The translations under genes were made by a program, and so were the position numbers. Below the pieces are notes generated by a model. It had not been told where the DNA came from. It did no database searches and saw only the letters and a program-made list of their open reading frames with translations. This document shows positions 42,551 through 55,322 of a stretch of 64,000 nt of DNA, piece by piece. Positions within the stretch are counted from its first letter, which is position 1. Every line of letters begins with the position of its first letter. This stretch comes from Cordia subcordata (Eukaryota > Streptophyta > Magnoliopsida > Boraginales > Cordiaceae). The stretch is taken from the NCBI GenBank assembly GCA_028554755.1, contig JAPTOF010000005.1:8627501-8691500 (forward strand), given 5' to 3'.

Positions 42551-43892
42551 GTGTTGTAGGTCCTCTTGAGCTTTTCAGGGATGGCGCAGTATTAGTAACC
42601 TTGTGGGTATTGATGGTTAATGCCGAATCACTCTGTAGTGCATGGCAATACCTTGTTGTAGGGATGTGTATTGTTTCCTCTGATGTGGTTCATCAACTCA
42701 AGTTTTGTTTAACACGAAACCTGCTTATTATTATTGTAATTTTAATTCAGTGGTTTATATACTGTGTTGCAAACTTATTCAAGAGTTATGTTCTCTGTGT
42801 TGTTTGGTTATTTCAATTGCCTTCGTTCTTGACAGACCTTCTGCCTCAGGACATGGCTTATACTATTGTATGTTAATTATATTAATAAATGTCTTATTTC
42901 TGACCAAAAAATATTAAAATGATATTATTTTGATATTGATATAGAACATTTATTTTTTCTTCTAATTTTCAAAGCTGCTAATTCGGGTATTGGGTTATTC
43001 AGTATCGAAATTCAATTATTTGGTTATATAAATTATTTTAAAATTTTAGTTAAATCCAACTTGCATGTTAATGGTTATTAACCGAAGTTGAATTCAAAAT
43101 TTTCAATTTAGAAATTTCGGTTATCAAACAAAATCGATTAGCTTCACGATGTAATTTGGTTATTTGATTTTTTAAAATTTAATTTGATTTGGTTTAGTTA
43201 TTATAACTGAATTATCATCCCTACAAATGACTGGAGTTTGTCTTTGTTTTCCTGGAAAAAGTGATCTTAATTTTTTTTTTTGGTCAACGATCTTAATTGT
43301 TAAAACAGTCTCTTTGGGTTCAGCCATTAGAGTGGGAAAGCTAAAGCCTGTCTTTTTTTTGTAATTTATTGTTGAAGACAACAAAAAACACGGATTTTTC
43401 TTTTCTATAGTTTATATTTTTAGAGGTAATAATTTAAATTTTGTCATCATGTGCTTTTAAAAAATGAATCTACGTGGAAATTTCAACTAAAAAATAATTA
43501 AGCCTACACCTAAAATAAACAATATCGATTATAATTATAAATCATGAATAAATAATTATTTAACAGTTTAAACCTCACCTTAAAACTATGGAGAAAAGTC
43601 AAAACTTGTTAATTTTTATATGATTTCAACTTAAAAAAAAAAAAGTCAAGTTTAGGGGTCATGTTTTAAAATGTAATAAAGAAAGATATCAAATCACTTA
43701 GAAATAAATAAATCTCATTAAAAAAATACTTTGTACCATTCTCAAATTTAGTGATAGTGACACGTATCACTATCGCGCATTACCGTCTTGACGATCACAT
43801 TTTGAAAAATTCTTTCGAGTTTAGATCATCAATCTAGTAATTTATCTTCTTCACGTCATGCAATTCAATCATTTTATTTGTTCCTATTATAA

Positions 43893-44129
43893 AGGCTCAT
43901 TTGTATTGGCTTTTCTTAAAAGCGTTTCTTTTAACAACTTTTAAAAAATAATTTTTTTTACGAAACTGAAAATCTTGGCTTTTAAAAAAAAACTGTATTT
44001 GAGCTTTTCTTAGAGTTTTAGCTTTTTTGGAAGCCAAATCAAATAGTTATTATAAATTTAATATAATTTTTTTAAAAAAATATTTTTTTAAAAATATTTT
44101 TTTTTTAAAAAATCAATCTAAATGGGCCC
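43893..44129. mobile_element. Tourist-like MITE (237 bp) present only in copy B
   Basis: Ends AGGCTCATTTGTATTGG and CAATCTAAATGGGCCC, target duplication TAA on both sides (43890-43892 and 44130-44132). Copy A has the empty site (CCTATTACAAGTCGAAA near 40776). Confidence 0.85.
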
Positions 44130-44429
44130 TAAGTCGAAACAGATCCTCGAAATTCTGAATAATTCTCATTTATAAGCAACTCGTCATCGTGCCAAGATGT
44201 CTCCGTGCGGGCCGACCATAAATTCATGAGTAATAGACCAGTCTTTCTCACAAAGAAGCATCATCTTGCTGCTTCTTATCTATTTGCCCAACTCTCTCCT
44301 GAATATGATAGCAAGCCACCAGCCCAAGGAACTATGAGCTTTGACCAAAAATTAAAAATTAAAAAAAAAAAAAGAAGAAGTAACTACAAGCTTCTCTCTC
44401 AGGCCTCTGCCTCTTCAATAAGACAAAAA

Positions 44430-44700
44430 AAAAAATTTTTTTCCTGCGACGCAAGTATTTCATCGCTTAAAATACATATATGTACAAGAATAAGGAAAAG
44501 TGAAGAGTATGTCATCTAACTCCCGAGATTTACAAATGGCTTTGTAAACATTTAAGGAAGTGAATTTTTTTCCCAAAAGAATATTTAACCCGAACATCAT
44601 TATAAATAATGAGGAAAAGTTGCTGTTCAATTGCGATCTTCTTGTTGAATTTTCGGCTATTTCTTTCCAACCAAATGTGATAAATAACAGTTCCAAGTAT
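44430..44700 (-). pseudogene. LINE 3' remnant in copy B
   Basis: The counterpart of the 41112-41430 fragment. It carries the same FGWKEIAENS/MMFGLNILLGKKF reading in shifted frames and an A-rich end near 44430. It arose by the segmental duplication, not by a second insertion. Confidence 0.55.
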
Positions 44701-46454
44701 ATACTTTGAGATTGTACCCTTAATCTATATCTTTTTTTTTTAATTCTTAACTAACCTAAAGTATGTACATACTAAGACACATGGTTATACCTTAGAATCC
44801 ATAATATTAAGTTGATCCAGTGTGATTTCATCTAAAATAGTCAATTTCTCGTTCTTAAAAAAGAAATGAGTATACAAATTGCAACAGTGTGGAAGAAACT
44901 TTACCATATGGTAAAAGATCGAGGAGAAAAGAAAATATTTGTTTTTTTGGAGAAAAGGTGTAAATAATTAGTTACACCAGCATATATAAAATGGGACAAG
45001 AATGGATGAAGTCCAACATTGTAATTAGTGGGAGGATTGAATCCAAAACCTTTTAGTACGGCAATTTCAGTTTAATTTAACCATGAACCTCACTAGCTAG
45101 AAGACTAACTTTGTAAGATTAAAATACTGTATACAACGCGCTTTTTCTCATCTCAATGTCGTCCATCGTGTCAGTAGAGGTATCAAATTAATCAAGTATA
45201 AATCTTTTAATAATTTAATTTAATCTTTTAAACTAAATAATTATTTACATGCTACCCAACTCCATTATTGGAAGTCGTTTTTGAGTTCGAGCCCTACGAC
45301 TACTAGCTTAATCTTACCCAAGATGACAGTACTATGAACTGCTTTACATGTATTTTCAAACATGAGTAATTGCTTGACAAAAAGCTCATAAATTCATAAT
45401 TTCTTGGCTTGTAAAAGAAACTTGACGAACTTGACATTCGTGTCTGGTTCCAATCCTGCTAAAGCAAATTAAGAAAAGCATAATCTCTGCTCATAGACAA
45501 GATGAAGACCTTTGAGAGGTTACGTGATCATAGGGAAAAATGAAACCCAAATTTTTATCATATATTCTAATCTAGGGAGATCATACCAAATAAAAGCAAA
45601 TTATATCATCTAAAACTTTAAAGCGGATAAATTTTCTCAATCTTTCTCATGTAATTTTAGCTAATAATTCACATAATTTTAGCTTATAATTCACTAAGAG
45701 ATCCAGATTCACCTTGAGTTTAAGAGCTGAACACCACGAAATTAGTGGCTAATGTGGCCAGTCTCTTTGGTGGTTACCTTCGAGCTCTCTAGGCTTTTCT
45801 TTCTTTCTCTTTTTTCTTTTTAACAACTGCTTGCCCCCAACTTAATATCCCATCTTCCATGAAATTCGAATACAAGTTATCACTCCTGAAGAAAATAGTC
45901 TCAATCACTTGAGTTACTCCTAATCCCATCTTCTAGCCCTCTAGTCCTTTCATTCACTTTTACTCCCTGCAAAGATACGAAGGCAAGGTGACTAGAAAAC
46001 AAAAAAGGTGATGTATGTAAAATAATGGTAATATTGAGACTAGTTCTAAAAATAGTTAGACGAATTCTTCTTTAAAAATAGTAATATTGAAAAATTAATG
46101 GTAATAATTTAGTGGTCAAAACAACTAGGTAAATACTTTAATGGCCTCAATAATTATTTACCCATCATCTATATCTTATACAAAGTAAGGTACATAGCAC
46201 ATTTAAAAATGTCATGCATCCTTTTCTCATGCATTTTTTCTCTATGAAATTTATTTCCATTAATTCATGTCATATTTTAATTGAGCAATATTTTCAAAAT
46301 CAAGCAATTTATATAATTGAAGTCATTTTTATGGAATAATTTTATTTTTGAATTTAAAATGAATATTATCTTTTCAATTATAAGTTATTCCATAATTTAG
46401 TTATTTGTACATGATTCAATGTTATATTTTCAGTCAACTAAATTAGTATCTATA

Positions 46455-47342
46455 TATATTATGAACTTGTAAGGAAAAAATGTCGTTAACCTCTGCAACT
46501 GAGCAAGGAATTTGAATTTCTCAAATGTATCGTAGTTGTTAGACATGCATGAGAAATGTCATACTTCCCTTGGAATTTCAGGACTCGACCCTGAAACAAA
46601 ATTTTTTGAACACATATCGAGCTAGATCATTGGTAATGTCATGCATTAAGTATCCACTATTATTGCTTTGAAAGAACGACCTCGATATCAGTTGACTGAA
46701 ATACTTATGACTCACGTCTTTCATTCGTTCGATCATTCTATCATCTCGGTTTGGCTATGAAAGTAAGTCATTAGCCATCCATAATAAAAATAACTCTTCT
46801 TCTCCGAATGTATAATTTTTCTAAGAATATAGCACAAAAAGGCAAAACAATGTTTTAGATGTGCATGGTGGACAATGATGGTAACTCAGTCTCAATATTA
46901 GTAAGATAAGATATCATTTGGTTTGTCATCTAGATTTCATAAATCACTTCTCAGAGTATCATTTCACTCCCCTGACATTTGTCTTAGACTATAGTACACT
47001 TCTAATTGTCTTTACCGCCAATGGTAATCCTTTGTGTTTCTTTACAATTTCTTCACCAATCCTCTCAAAATTCTAGAAATGTAAGTGCATGATCGTTATC
47101 AATCATCGACCAAAGAAGTTGACGGCAGTGTAAATGAAGCATGTTGCTTCATTACACGAAACCTCTCCAAACCAAGCACATTAATTTGTGAGACAAAGTA
47201 CTAACAACCTTTTCAATTTTAGGCATGATCTCTTTCATAAATTCATGAGAGAGATGACTTACCATGTTAGTCATGCTCTGCTCCCTAGCTTCAACCTCAA
47301 GTCACAAAGCTTCAATGTTGATCTCGTAAACCAGGTTCTCAG

Positions 47343-47392
<50 letters not shown>

Positions 47393-47618
47393 TAACATCG
47401 AAAACCCAATCCTCAACTTCCTAGTTTGAAATTTGTTTATCCTTAGCATCATCTAGCACCGCATGAATGGCGAACAATGTTGTCTTGAGCTTGCTGAGCA
47501 GCAATTCAACCCCCTTGCGTCCCTGAAACAAGTCAAGAAACTGGGGAGTCATCCGATCAAAAAACACATACAAAGCAGAAGAGAGAAATGCGCCTCCCAC
47601 TTCTTAACCCACTTCCAT
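46455..47618 (-). pseudogene. CC-NB-LRR resistance gene relic (Rx N-terminal domain plus NB-ARC tail)
   Basis: No long ORF exists, but joining short minus-strand frames gives a clear plant CNL order. About 47600-47400 reads AFLSSALYVFFDRM, FLDLFQGRK and LKTTLFAIHAVLDDAKDKQI (Rx-type coiled coil). Beyond a TA microsatellite come YEINIEAL and SLVDD (47102-47128). Then, only ~35 bp on, comes EEIVKKHKGLPLAVKTI (the GLPL motif, 47008-47060), followed by LRLSYHH and EEELFLLWMA. MHDITNDLA (MHD motif, 46620-46646) and FEKFKFLAQLQRLTTFFPY end it. The P-loop, kinase-2 and RNBS-B motifs that belong between SLVDD and GLPL are missing, and there are many stops. The LRR part is absent or unrecognisable. 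Confidence 0.8.
47348..47389. repeat. (TA)n microsatellite inside the NLR relic
   Basis: About 21 TA units interrupt the coiled-coil coding remnant, between WVFDVKH and ENLVYEI. Confidence 0.9.
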
Positions 47619-47960
47619 CTCTATTTCTTTTATAGAGGAAAAGAAAAAATGTAACAAGCAAGAAATATGATTTGCTCAATATTAAGCAACTCTCCTTTGA
47701 GCAAATTTTCACAAGTAAAAATGATATGAGATGGTTGGAGGCTTTCTTGCTGAACTATTATGGAGTCAAGTCAACACTCTTATCGTCTAGACAAGTTTTC
47801 AGTGGACAGCATTTTGCATGGAAATTTCAGTAATATGGTCGAACTGTGCATGCTGTCCTTCTTTGACTAATATAATGTGCTTGGAATTTGGAAGCATGCC
47901 CTATTTTTGTTAATATTTTTTAATGCAATAAGCACATGAAGTGTATGTGAATTGCATATT

Positions 47961-48185
47961 GGACTTATTTAGATTGACTTTTTTTTAGGAAAAAATATTT
48001 TTTTCTGAAAAAGTTACACTAAATTTTCAATAACTATATGATTTGATTTTCAACAAAACTGAAATTTTTTAAAAAGCTCAAATACAGCTTTTTTCAGATG
48101 CTAGAATTTTCAGCTTCTCAAAAAAAGCTGTTTTTCAAAAGCTGTAAAAAAAATACTTTTAAAAAAAGCCAATCCAAACGAGCCC
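47961..48185. mobile_element. Tourist-like MITE (about 225 bp)
   Basis: It runs from GGACTTATTTAGATTGAC to GCCAATCCAAACGAGCCC and has the same interior words as the 7699 copy in reverse orientation (AGCTCAAATACAGCTTTTTT). The target duplication is unclear. Confidence 0.65.
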
Positions 48186-48949
48186 GTTAAGCCCGTTAAG
48201 TGCACGTGGCTTGAGTTTTACATGAATATGCAAGACAAATAAGTCTTTTTTTTTTTTCTCTTTTTAACTTAACCTATTAAAACCCATCTCCCATCCTAAG
48301 CAACAAAAAAAAAATCCAAATGGAGAATATCCACTAGATAAACATAGAATAACTTCATACATATCTTGGAAAGTTCTTCTCAAAGATAACTTCCCGGAGA
48401 ACATGTGATTTGGGAATTTTTTTGAACGGGTAACGGAAGGTGGGTTATGGGTCAAGTTTTGATTGGTAAATATTGCCAATGATTTCTCCCAAACAATTCT
48501 ATCAAATAAACTTTTAATGTCGTTTATAAAATAAGTATAGCGAAATTTGAAATCGATAGAAAAAACAAAGTGGAACCATACATAGCACGCGAAACTTTTC
48601 TAGTTTATCTGATAAGATGTGCAAATATCAACTTCTTTTCAGTTTTCATAGTAAAATGATGATGTCATGTCAAATATTATTGTAATACAAAACTTATAAT
48701 ATTTAATAAATATTTAAGTGATTTAGCAAGGAGTTAAATAAACTGTATTTTATGTTTACATTTTTTTGTAAAAATTAAAACCTAAAAAAGTGTTAATTTT
48801 GTCTGTTTACTTTTTTGATAAATTTAGGATGAGATCGATTATAGAGTGAAAAAGAGTTTGTGAAATCAAGTGAATAGGGGCCAGGGTTGGAATATCTAAA
48901 TTTTCTTTTGTATTTTACCTCTTCTAGTTGGAATTTCAAGTGTAAAATT

Positions 48950-50620
48950 TATACATGAGACCTGACTAAAAAGTTGATTTTTTTACCTTTTATTTTTATA
49001 AGTAGTTTAATGTAATTTGACATAATTTTGCAATTATTTAAATTTAAAATTGTAATTTAGATGCATTTAAACATTTTAAATTTATTTTTGTTCAACTTTT
49101 CATATCTATTGTTGAATTTAATTTCAATTAGCATAATATGATTTAACAAATAACAAACATGTAGAAGAACAAAATGTGAACTAGAAAATTCCGCACCCTA
49201 CTATCTAAATTATGATCGGATTTTGTACTTTTCAATACCCAATTGAATACTTTTTGCTCTTGAAGTTCAAAAATTTAAATCCAAAAATTATAAAATCCTT
49301 ACCAATTTCCACTTTTAGGTGAAAGTCAAAGGACTGATTAGTAGAGAAGCAAAATAAATAAATAAATAAAGACAAGAAAAGAGAGCATATTGTTTTTGTT
49401 AGGAAGAAAAATATAATAGACCTTAACCACCCAAAAAAACTAAATTTTTTAATTTTTTATAAATATTTTAATGTAATTTGGAATGATTTAATAGTTAATT
49501 GAATTTAGATAATTGTAATATAGATGAATTTAAACTTTTTATATTTATTATTTTCAACTTTTCATAACTATTTTCATGTTTAGTATAAATTGGCATAATA
49601 CCATTTAACAAATCTATCTACTTTGAATTTAGAATAAATTAGCAAAATATATTTAACAAATAAAAACAAATTTAAAGAAAAAATAACTTGAACTCGAGAA
49701 AACCTAAATGCCAAATATCTAAAAGTCAATCAACTTTTATGATTTTAAATGTTCAGTTTAATAGTATTTTTAACTCTAGAAATTCAAAATTTTGAACTCA
49801 AAAACTTGAACAAATTCCACCCTAAGGCTGACCAGATAGTTTTTTATTTTAATGTAATTTGGAATGATTTAATAGTTAATTGAATTTAGATAATTGTAAT
49901 ATAGATGAATTTAAACTTTTTATATTTATTATTTTCAACTTTTCATAACTATTTTCATGTTTAGTATAAATTGGCACAATACCATTTAACAAATCTATCT
50001 ACTTTGAATTTAGAATAAATTAGCAAATATATTTAACAAATAAAAACAAATTTAAAGAAAAAATAACTTGAACTCGAGAAAACCTGAATGCCAAATATCT
50101 AAAAGTCAATCAACTATTATGATTTTAAATGTTCAGTTTAATAGTATTTTTAACTCTAGAAATTCAAAAATTTGAACTCAAAAACTTGAACAAATTCCAC
50201 CCTAAGGCTGACCAGATAGTTTTTTGACTCCAAATGGGAAATTTTAAAAGACTAAAAGCAAAAAAAGGGTGACTAATAGAGAAGTGAAAAAAGAGAGATC
50301 ACATAATTTTGATTGAAAGGGAAAAAGAAAAAAATAAATTAAATGATCCAGTTGAATAATTTTTTTGGTTCTAGAAATTTTAAAATTTGAACTTGAAAAT
50401 TTAAATGAATTATTCCTTTAACCTCATTGGGTTTTATGACTTTTAATATTTGGTTGAATAGTTTTTTTGGCTCTCAAAATTCAAAGTATTAAAAACTTGA
50501 ACCAGCTCTTATGGTTGAAAGATGTGATTAATAGAAAAATAGACATGTGATTAATAGAAAAATAGAAAAAAGAGAGAACAAATAATTTTGCTAGCAAAAG
50601 AAAAAGAAACAAAAAGTAAA
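48950..50620. repeat. Decayed tandem array; the two central units are 381-bp near-identical copies
   Basis: Units at about 49462-49842 and 49843-50223 are near-identical (TAATGTAATTTGGAATGATT ... CCTAAGGCTGACCAGATAG). A clearly older copy lies at about 48990-49310, and partial tail units lie at about 50340-50520. The array is AT-rich and has no coding potential. Confidence 0.8.
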
Positions 50621-51466
50621 TGTGAGATTATATTTTTGCTATGATGAACATGAAATGACAACTTTATCATTACAAATATTGTATAAATCGTCATTAATAA
50701 TTATACCTCATTTTAAAAGTTATTACAGTGTTGTCACAACAGTCTATTGAATAAATAATGACGTGAGAAAAGTAAATTTTTTATTATGGTTGAGATTTTA
50801 TTGAAGTCGTCAACAATTCTCTAACATGCAGAAGTGACGGACGGCCATATTAACGCACCTCGTAGTGGGGCCAAAATGTAGAAAATTGATTAGCTAATAA
50901 TGATACGATATTGTGGTCATTTTTAATAGTTGTGTTATTGGTATAGTTATGAATATAGTATAAACAGTTTCTTTTTTTTTTTCTTTTTTTGGTTTTAAAT
51001 TTATCCATACAAGATTTAAACTCAAAATCTTATTTTTAAGGGATAGTTTCATCCGTTTGAGCTATATCCCTAAATCACTAATATAAATAGCTTTTAACCG
51101 TTAAGTTAGCCAAGGCCTATAATGGCAAAAGTTTCATGAGATTAATGTTTGCCTAGCTTTAGATTAAATAAAATAAGTCGAGATTTCCATGTTATATACA
51201 TCCAATACCAACCAGAATACAGACATCTCCTCCTTCAAGGTGAAAATTAAATATGTACTGAAGTTGCCACAACTCATTGATTAATCTCTACTCTTGATTA
51301 TGTTATTTAAAACGAGTATGTTGACGAGCGCAATGTGTCAGATGTTATATGTTTTCATACTTTTTTTTATGTGATTTAGATATCACATGATTAAATGGGA
51401 ATATGCTTATAGATTAAAGATTTAATACTGTAATGAACTTATATATTTTATCTATTAAATATTCAT

Positions 51467-52700
51467 CAATCCAGCAATTCATCTTTTTTTCACATCCAGC
51501 AATTAGATCAATCTAATTGTCCTATTACAAGTCAAAAGAGATGCTAGAAATTTCTGAATAATTCTCATTCATAAGCAACTCAGCATCGTGCCAGATTTCT
51601 CCTTGCGGGCCGACCATAAACTGACAGTCATTGACCAGTCTTTTTCACAAAGAAAAGTCATCTTGGTGCTTCCTTTTTTATGGCTCACCTCTTCAATAAG
51701 AAACAAATTATTTTTGATTATCCCAAATTAAAATCTATATCCTCTTTGCGAATTTTGTTAACCCTTGACTAACCTAGAATATATGTATACGTACCAAGAC
51801 ACACTATATATTATTCCTCGGAATCTGTAATATCAAGTTGATCACCACAAGATTTTAAGCCAGTAATTATGTATTTTTTGTTATGTTTGAAGTAAACGTA
51901 GAGCAGTAAAATGATAATTTTTTTTTTTGTTTCAGTTACAGTTTTAAATGTAAGAAATATTTTGTTATATTTAAAACTATAACAATGATGCTATAATTTT
52001 ATATTTAACTTTTGTAAGATAGTAAAAATTTGTTATGATTAAAAGTGTAAGGAATATAAATTTAAAAAATACATTTGTTACATCTTAAAGTGTAAAAGAT
52101 TTGAATTTCATTCGGTCAATGCCTAAATTAACTACAATTCCAAGTGTAGCAAATATTAACTACACTTCCACATGTAACAAATATCAGCTATTCTTCTAAG
52201 TGTAACATCAATTTTTAGTTACATTAAAAATCTTTACGCTCGGGCCAAGCGTAACTATTTAATTTTGTTATACTTTTAAATGTAACTAGGAGTTATAATA
52301 TATGTCAATACTGGTTTGATTTCTTGTAATGAATCCAGTGTGATTTTATCTAAAGTCAGTTTCTCATTATTAAAAAAAAAAAAGTGTACAAACTGCAACA
52401 ACGTGGAAGAAACTTTACCATACGGTAAAAGATCAAGGACAAAAGTAATATTTAATTTTGGAAAAAGCTTTAAATTATAGATCAATATGATAAGTAAAAT
52501 TGATCAATGATAAATAAAGACTAATTATGATTATACAAGCAAATATAAAATGAGACAAGAATGGTTGAATTCCTACATCGTTAATTAGTGAGAGGATTGA
52601 ATCCAAAACCTTTTAGTAACGCAACTTCAGTTTAGTTCAACCATGAGCCTCACTGGTTAGAAGACATTGTTTGTAAGATTAAATATTTTATATGCGTGCT
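51467..52700. repeat. Third, dispersed copy of part of the A/B duplication
   Basis: Matches copy A from about 40720 to 41900 (ATCAATCCAGCAATT, GCGGGCCGACC, GTGGAAGAAACTTTACCATA, GGATTGAATCCAAAACC) with more divergence and a 489-bp insertion. It lacks the LINE remnant. Confidence 0.75.
51843..52331. mobile_element. CACTA-type non-autonomous element (489 bp)
   Basis: Ends CACCACAAGA and TTTCTTGTAATG are imperfect inverted repeats of the plant CACTA terminus CACTACAAGAAA. The 3-bp flanks are GAT and AAT. Inside, many copies of GTTACA/TGTAAC-type words (AAGTGTAA, TTACACTT) resemble subterminal repeats. Copies A and B have the uninterrupted site TTGATCCAGTGTG. Confidence 0.72.
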
Positions 52701-52926
52701 TTATTGATCATTGTAACTTAGTTTAACCTTTTATTTAATTTGCAACTCGGACGTGATGCTTCCACTCAATAGCAACGCTCAATTTTCTTTTTTCTTTAAT
52801 TATTTTTTTAATCCATTTTTCCCCGTTAATTATGGAAAACACCCTTCTTAAAGTTCTGAGTTCACATTACATTTCTCTCTGTTAATTATGGAAAACACAC
52901 TTCTTATAGTTTTGAGTTCACATTAC

Positions 52927-52929
<3 letters not shown>

Positions 52930-53006
<77 letters not shown>
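52930..53006. repeat. Long (CT)n microsatellite
   Basis: About 36 uninterrupted CT units, a 72-bp polypyrimidine tract, close to a short direct duplication of GTTAATTATGGAAAACAC (52825 and 52880). Confidence 0.95.
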
Positions 53007-53007
<1 letters not shown>

Positions 53008-54023
53008 ATATCTTAAAGATTCAAACTCAAATCATCATTGTTGAAGGAATAATTCCAATAACTCTCAACTTGCACATTTAAATTGTATGATCATATTTAA
53101 CAGAGGTATGAACTAATACTTGAGTATACTATCTCTAAAAAGAACATCTCCTTAGTTAATTTGATGAGAGACTTAAGCAAGTCTCTTGCCTACATTTAAA
53201 ATGATCTTTGGCTAAACTAATCCCTTGGACATTAGCTTTCTTATTTATATATTGTCTTGAAGTGATTAATCATCGTGAATTAGTATTAATGAAATAGAAA
53301 GTGAGAAGGTATTTTATCAATTTACCATCAAAACCCAATGTGCGTAGATCACATGTAAGACGTCCTGCAAAAGAATAATGTAAGGTCGAAAAGCACTTAA
53401 CATCCGTATGGTGCCAGCAAAGAACCTCCAAACTCAAGTTACTAGTGGGATCTTACGAAAGGATAATATATAGTAATTTAAGCGTTATAGTGGTAGGCTA
53501 ATATAGTTAACTTACCCTTTATAGCGTTCCTTTGATTTGTATATAGACTTATTTACCAGTTTTAGGATGTGTTAGGACTCTTTTGTACATTTTTATCGTT
53601 ATGGATGTTGATTTGAAGAAAGCTTAAGCATGTCGAATAACTATCCTCATCTTATTAAGGAGTTATAACTTATCTTAATCCGATTGTCGTTGAATCGTAC
53701 CACCTTTCAAGGGCCAAGATGGTCCTATAGGTTGGATTAGGGCAAAACCCTTGGTGATGCTCCATAGGTTAGATTGCGCGGACTTGCTAATAGGTTGGCC
53801 AACAGGTAGGGTCCGGTGGATCCCCCAACAGAAAGTAAGAGAACCAAAACCTGGACCTATGTTTATGCTTTTACCAACTAGCTAACCCTAATGCTTGATG
53901 TCTTAGTTTTTCATTTAATTTAGTAGCCTTGTATCAATGTTCTTAATCCTCCATATAACAAATAACATCATTTTGGTTTTCCTCTATCTTTCTCAAGTTT
54001 GGCAGTCATATATGCTTGACCAC
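53007..54023. other. Intergenic, nothing recognised
   Basis: No gene, RNA or TE boundary was identified. A short GGTTGGATTAGG/GGTTAGATTGCG repeat lies near 53732-53780. Confidence 0.4.
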
Positions 54024-54250
54024 GGGCCCATCTTGATTGACCTTTTCTCTGAAGGAAATATTATTTATGAAAAACCACTTTTTTTTTAAGAAAAAAGTAA
54101 TTTTCTCCCAATAATTACTTCATTTTGGTCGACTTTCGAAATAATTTTTTTTTTGAGAAATAACTAATGAAATCCTCAAAAAGTTTTCTTTTTAAATAAA
54201 TATGTAAAGAATACATTTTTTACGGTCAATTCAAACCATCAAACCGGCCT
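54024..54250. mobile_element. Tourist-like MITE (about 227 bp)
   Basis: GGGCCCATCTTGATTGACC at the left and CAATTCAAACCATC...CGGCCT at the right, with the A/T-run interior typical of the family. Diverged; target duplication not clear. Confidence 0.6.
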
Positions 54251-55315
54251 ATAGATTCTGCGAAATGATCAGAAAAGAAGCAAAAGGAAAAAGAACACGA
54301 AATACACGTTAGCCTCGTGGGGTAATAGACACTTCCATAACTTGTCGACTAAGGTTAGCGATTTGATTATGGCAGAAGCAAAAATTTATATGTGTGTATA
54401 CAGATAGAATAATCCTGCTTTAAACATCTGAAATTATTGTGTGGTCATTTGACTATTTGGAGTTCTGAAGGTCAGTACTCAAAGGAAACCTCCAAAGACT
54501 CTATTTTTTGTTTCTAATGAGAAAAATTCATTTTTGTAATAAGTATTTGATTTGATTCTAAAAAAAAATAAAAATCTTAAAAAATTCAAATTTAATTTTT
54601 TCTAGAAGCAAAAATTTTAACCTATTAAAAAGGAATTTTTTGAAAATTATAGAATAAAATATTTAGAAAAAAAAAAGGAAATCCAAACCACCTTTCGCCT
54701 GACCTAATAGAAAGGAAGAAAAGAAAAAGAAGCAATCTCGTAACCGATGACAATAATTCATCCTTTGGAGGTCTGGTTACCTTTCTATGGTCGAGGTTCC
54801 TTTTTTTCTTTTTTTTTTTTTTTTGGGAAGAAGAAAAAGAAAAACCAAGAATATTTTTAATCATAATCACCTTGTGACAAAGTCGGGAAAAGATAAATTA
54901 TGAATTGGATCAGAAAATTTAAACAAAATTTCTTTTATACATAATTTTATAAAAGAAACTAAGTAATGACCGAAATAAATATCGTTGTCAGATTTATATA
55001 TTCGATCCTAATATCCACATTATCTTTCCAAACTCTAGTCTTTTGCGTAGGACAAAAGCACTAAGGAATCCAAATTTCCAATTGTCAGCAAATGCGTGTG
55101 TGCAATAACAAGTTGCCAACTTGTAATGAAATAGACACACACATTACCCGCGGATAAGAACATTTGACTGCAGCCTAGCACTCATGGTTTCAATATTTTA
55201 AAATTTTTGCTTTTTTCTGTGTGTCAAAAGCAGCTGTTTTTTGCCTATATTTTTTGTCAATGATAAGCTAAACCAACACGGATACAACTTTTTTTTGCCA
55301 TCAAAGCTTGAAGCA
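54251..55315. other. Intergenic region upstream of the BPS1-like gene
   Basis: AT-rich. About 54500-54690 resembles a further decayed MITE. The last few hundred bases should contain the promoter of the BPS1-like gene. Confidence 0.4.
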
Positions 55316-55322
55316 TATATAA
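55316..55322 (+). promoter_or_regulatory. TATA box of the BPS1-like gene
   Basis: TATATAA, 76 bp upstream of the start codon, in a suitable position for a transcription start near 55350. Confidence 0.55.

Larger units (their letters stand above)
42551..46105. repeat. Tandem segmental duplication, copy B
   Basis: Collinear with copy A from TGTGTTGTAGGTCC to TAGTAATATTGAAAAATTAATGG. It carries its own LINE remnant, the hAT-like right end at 43223, and a Tourist-like MITE absent from A. Confidence 0.85.
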
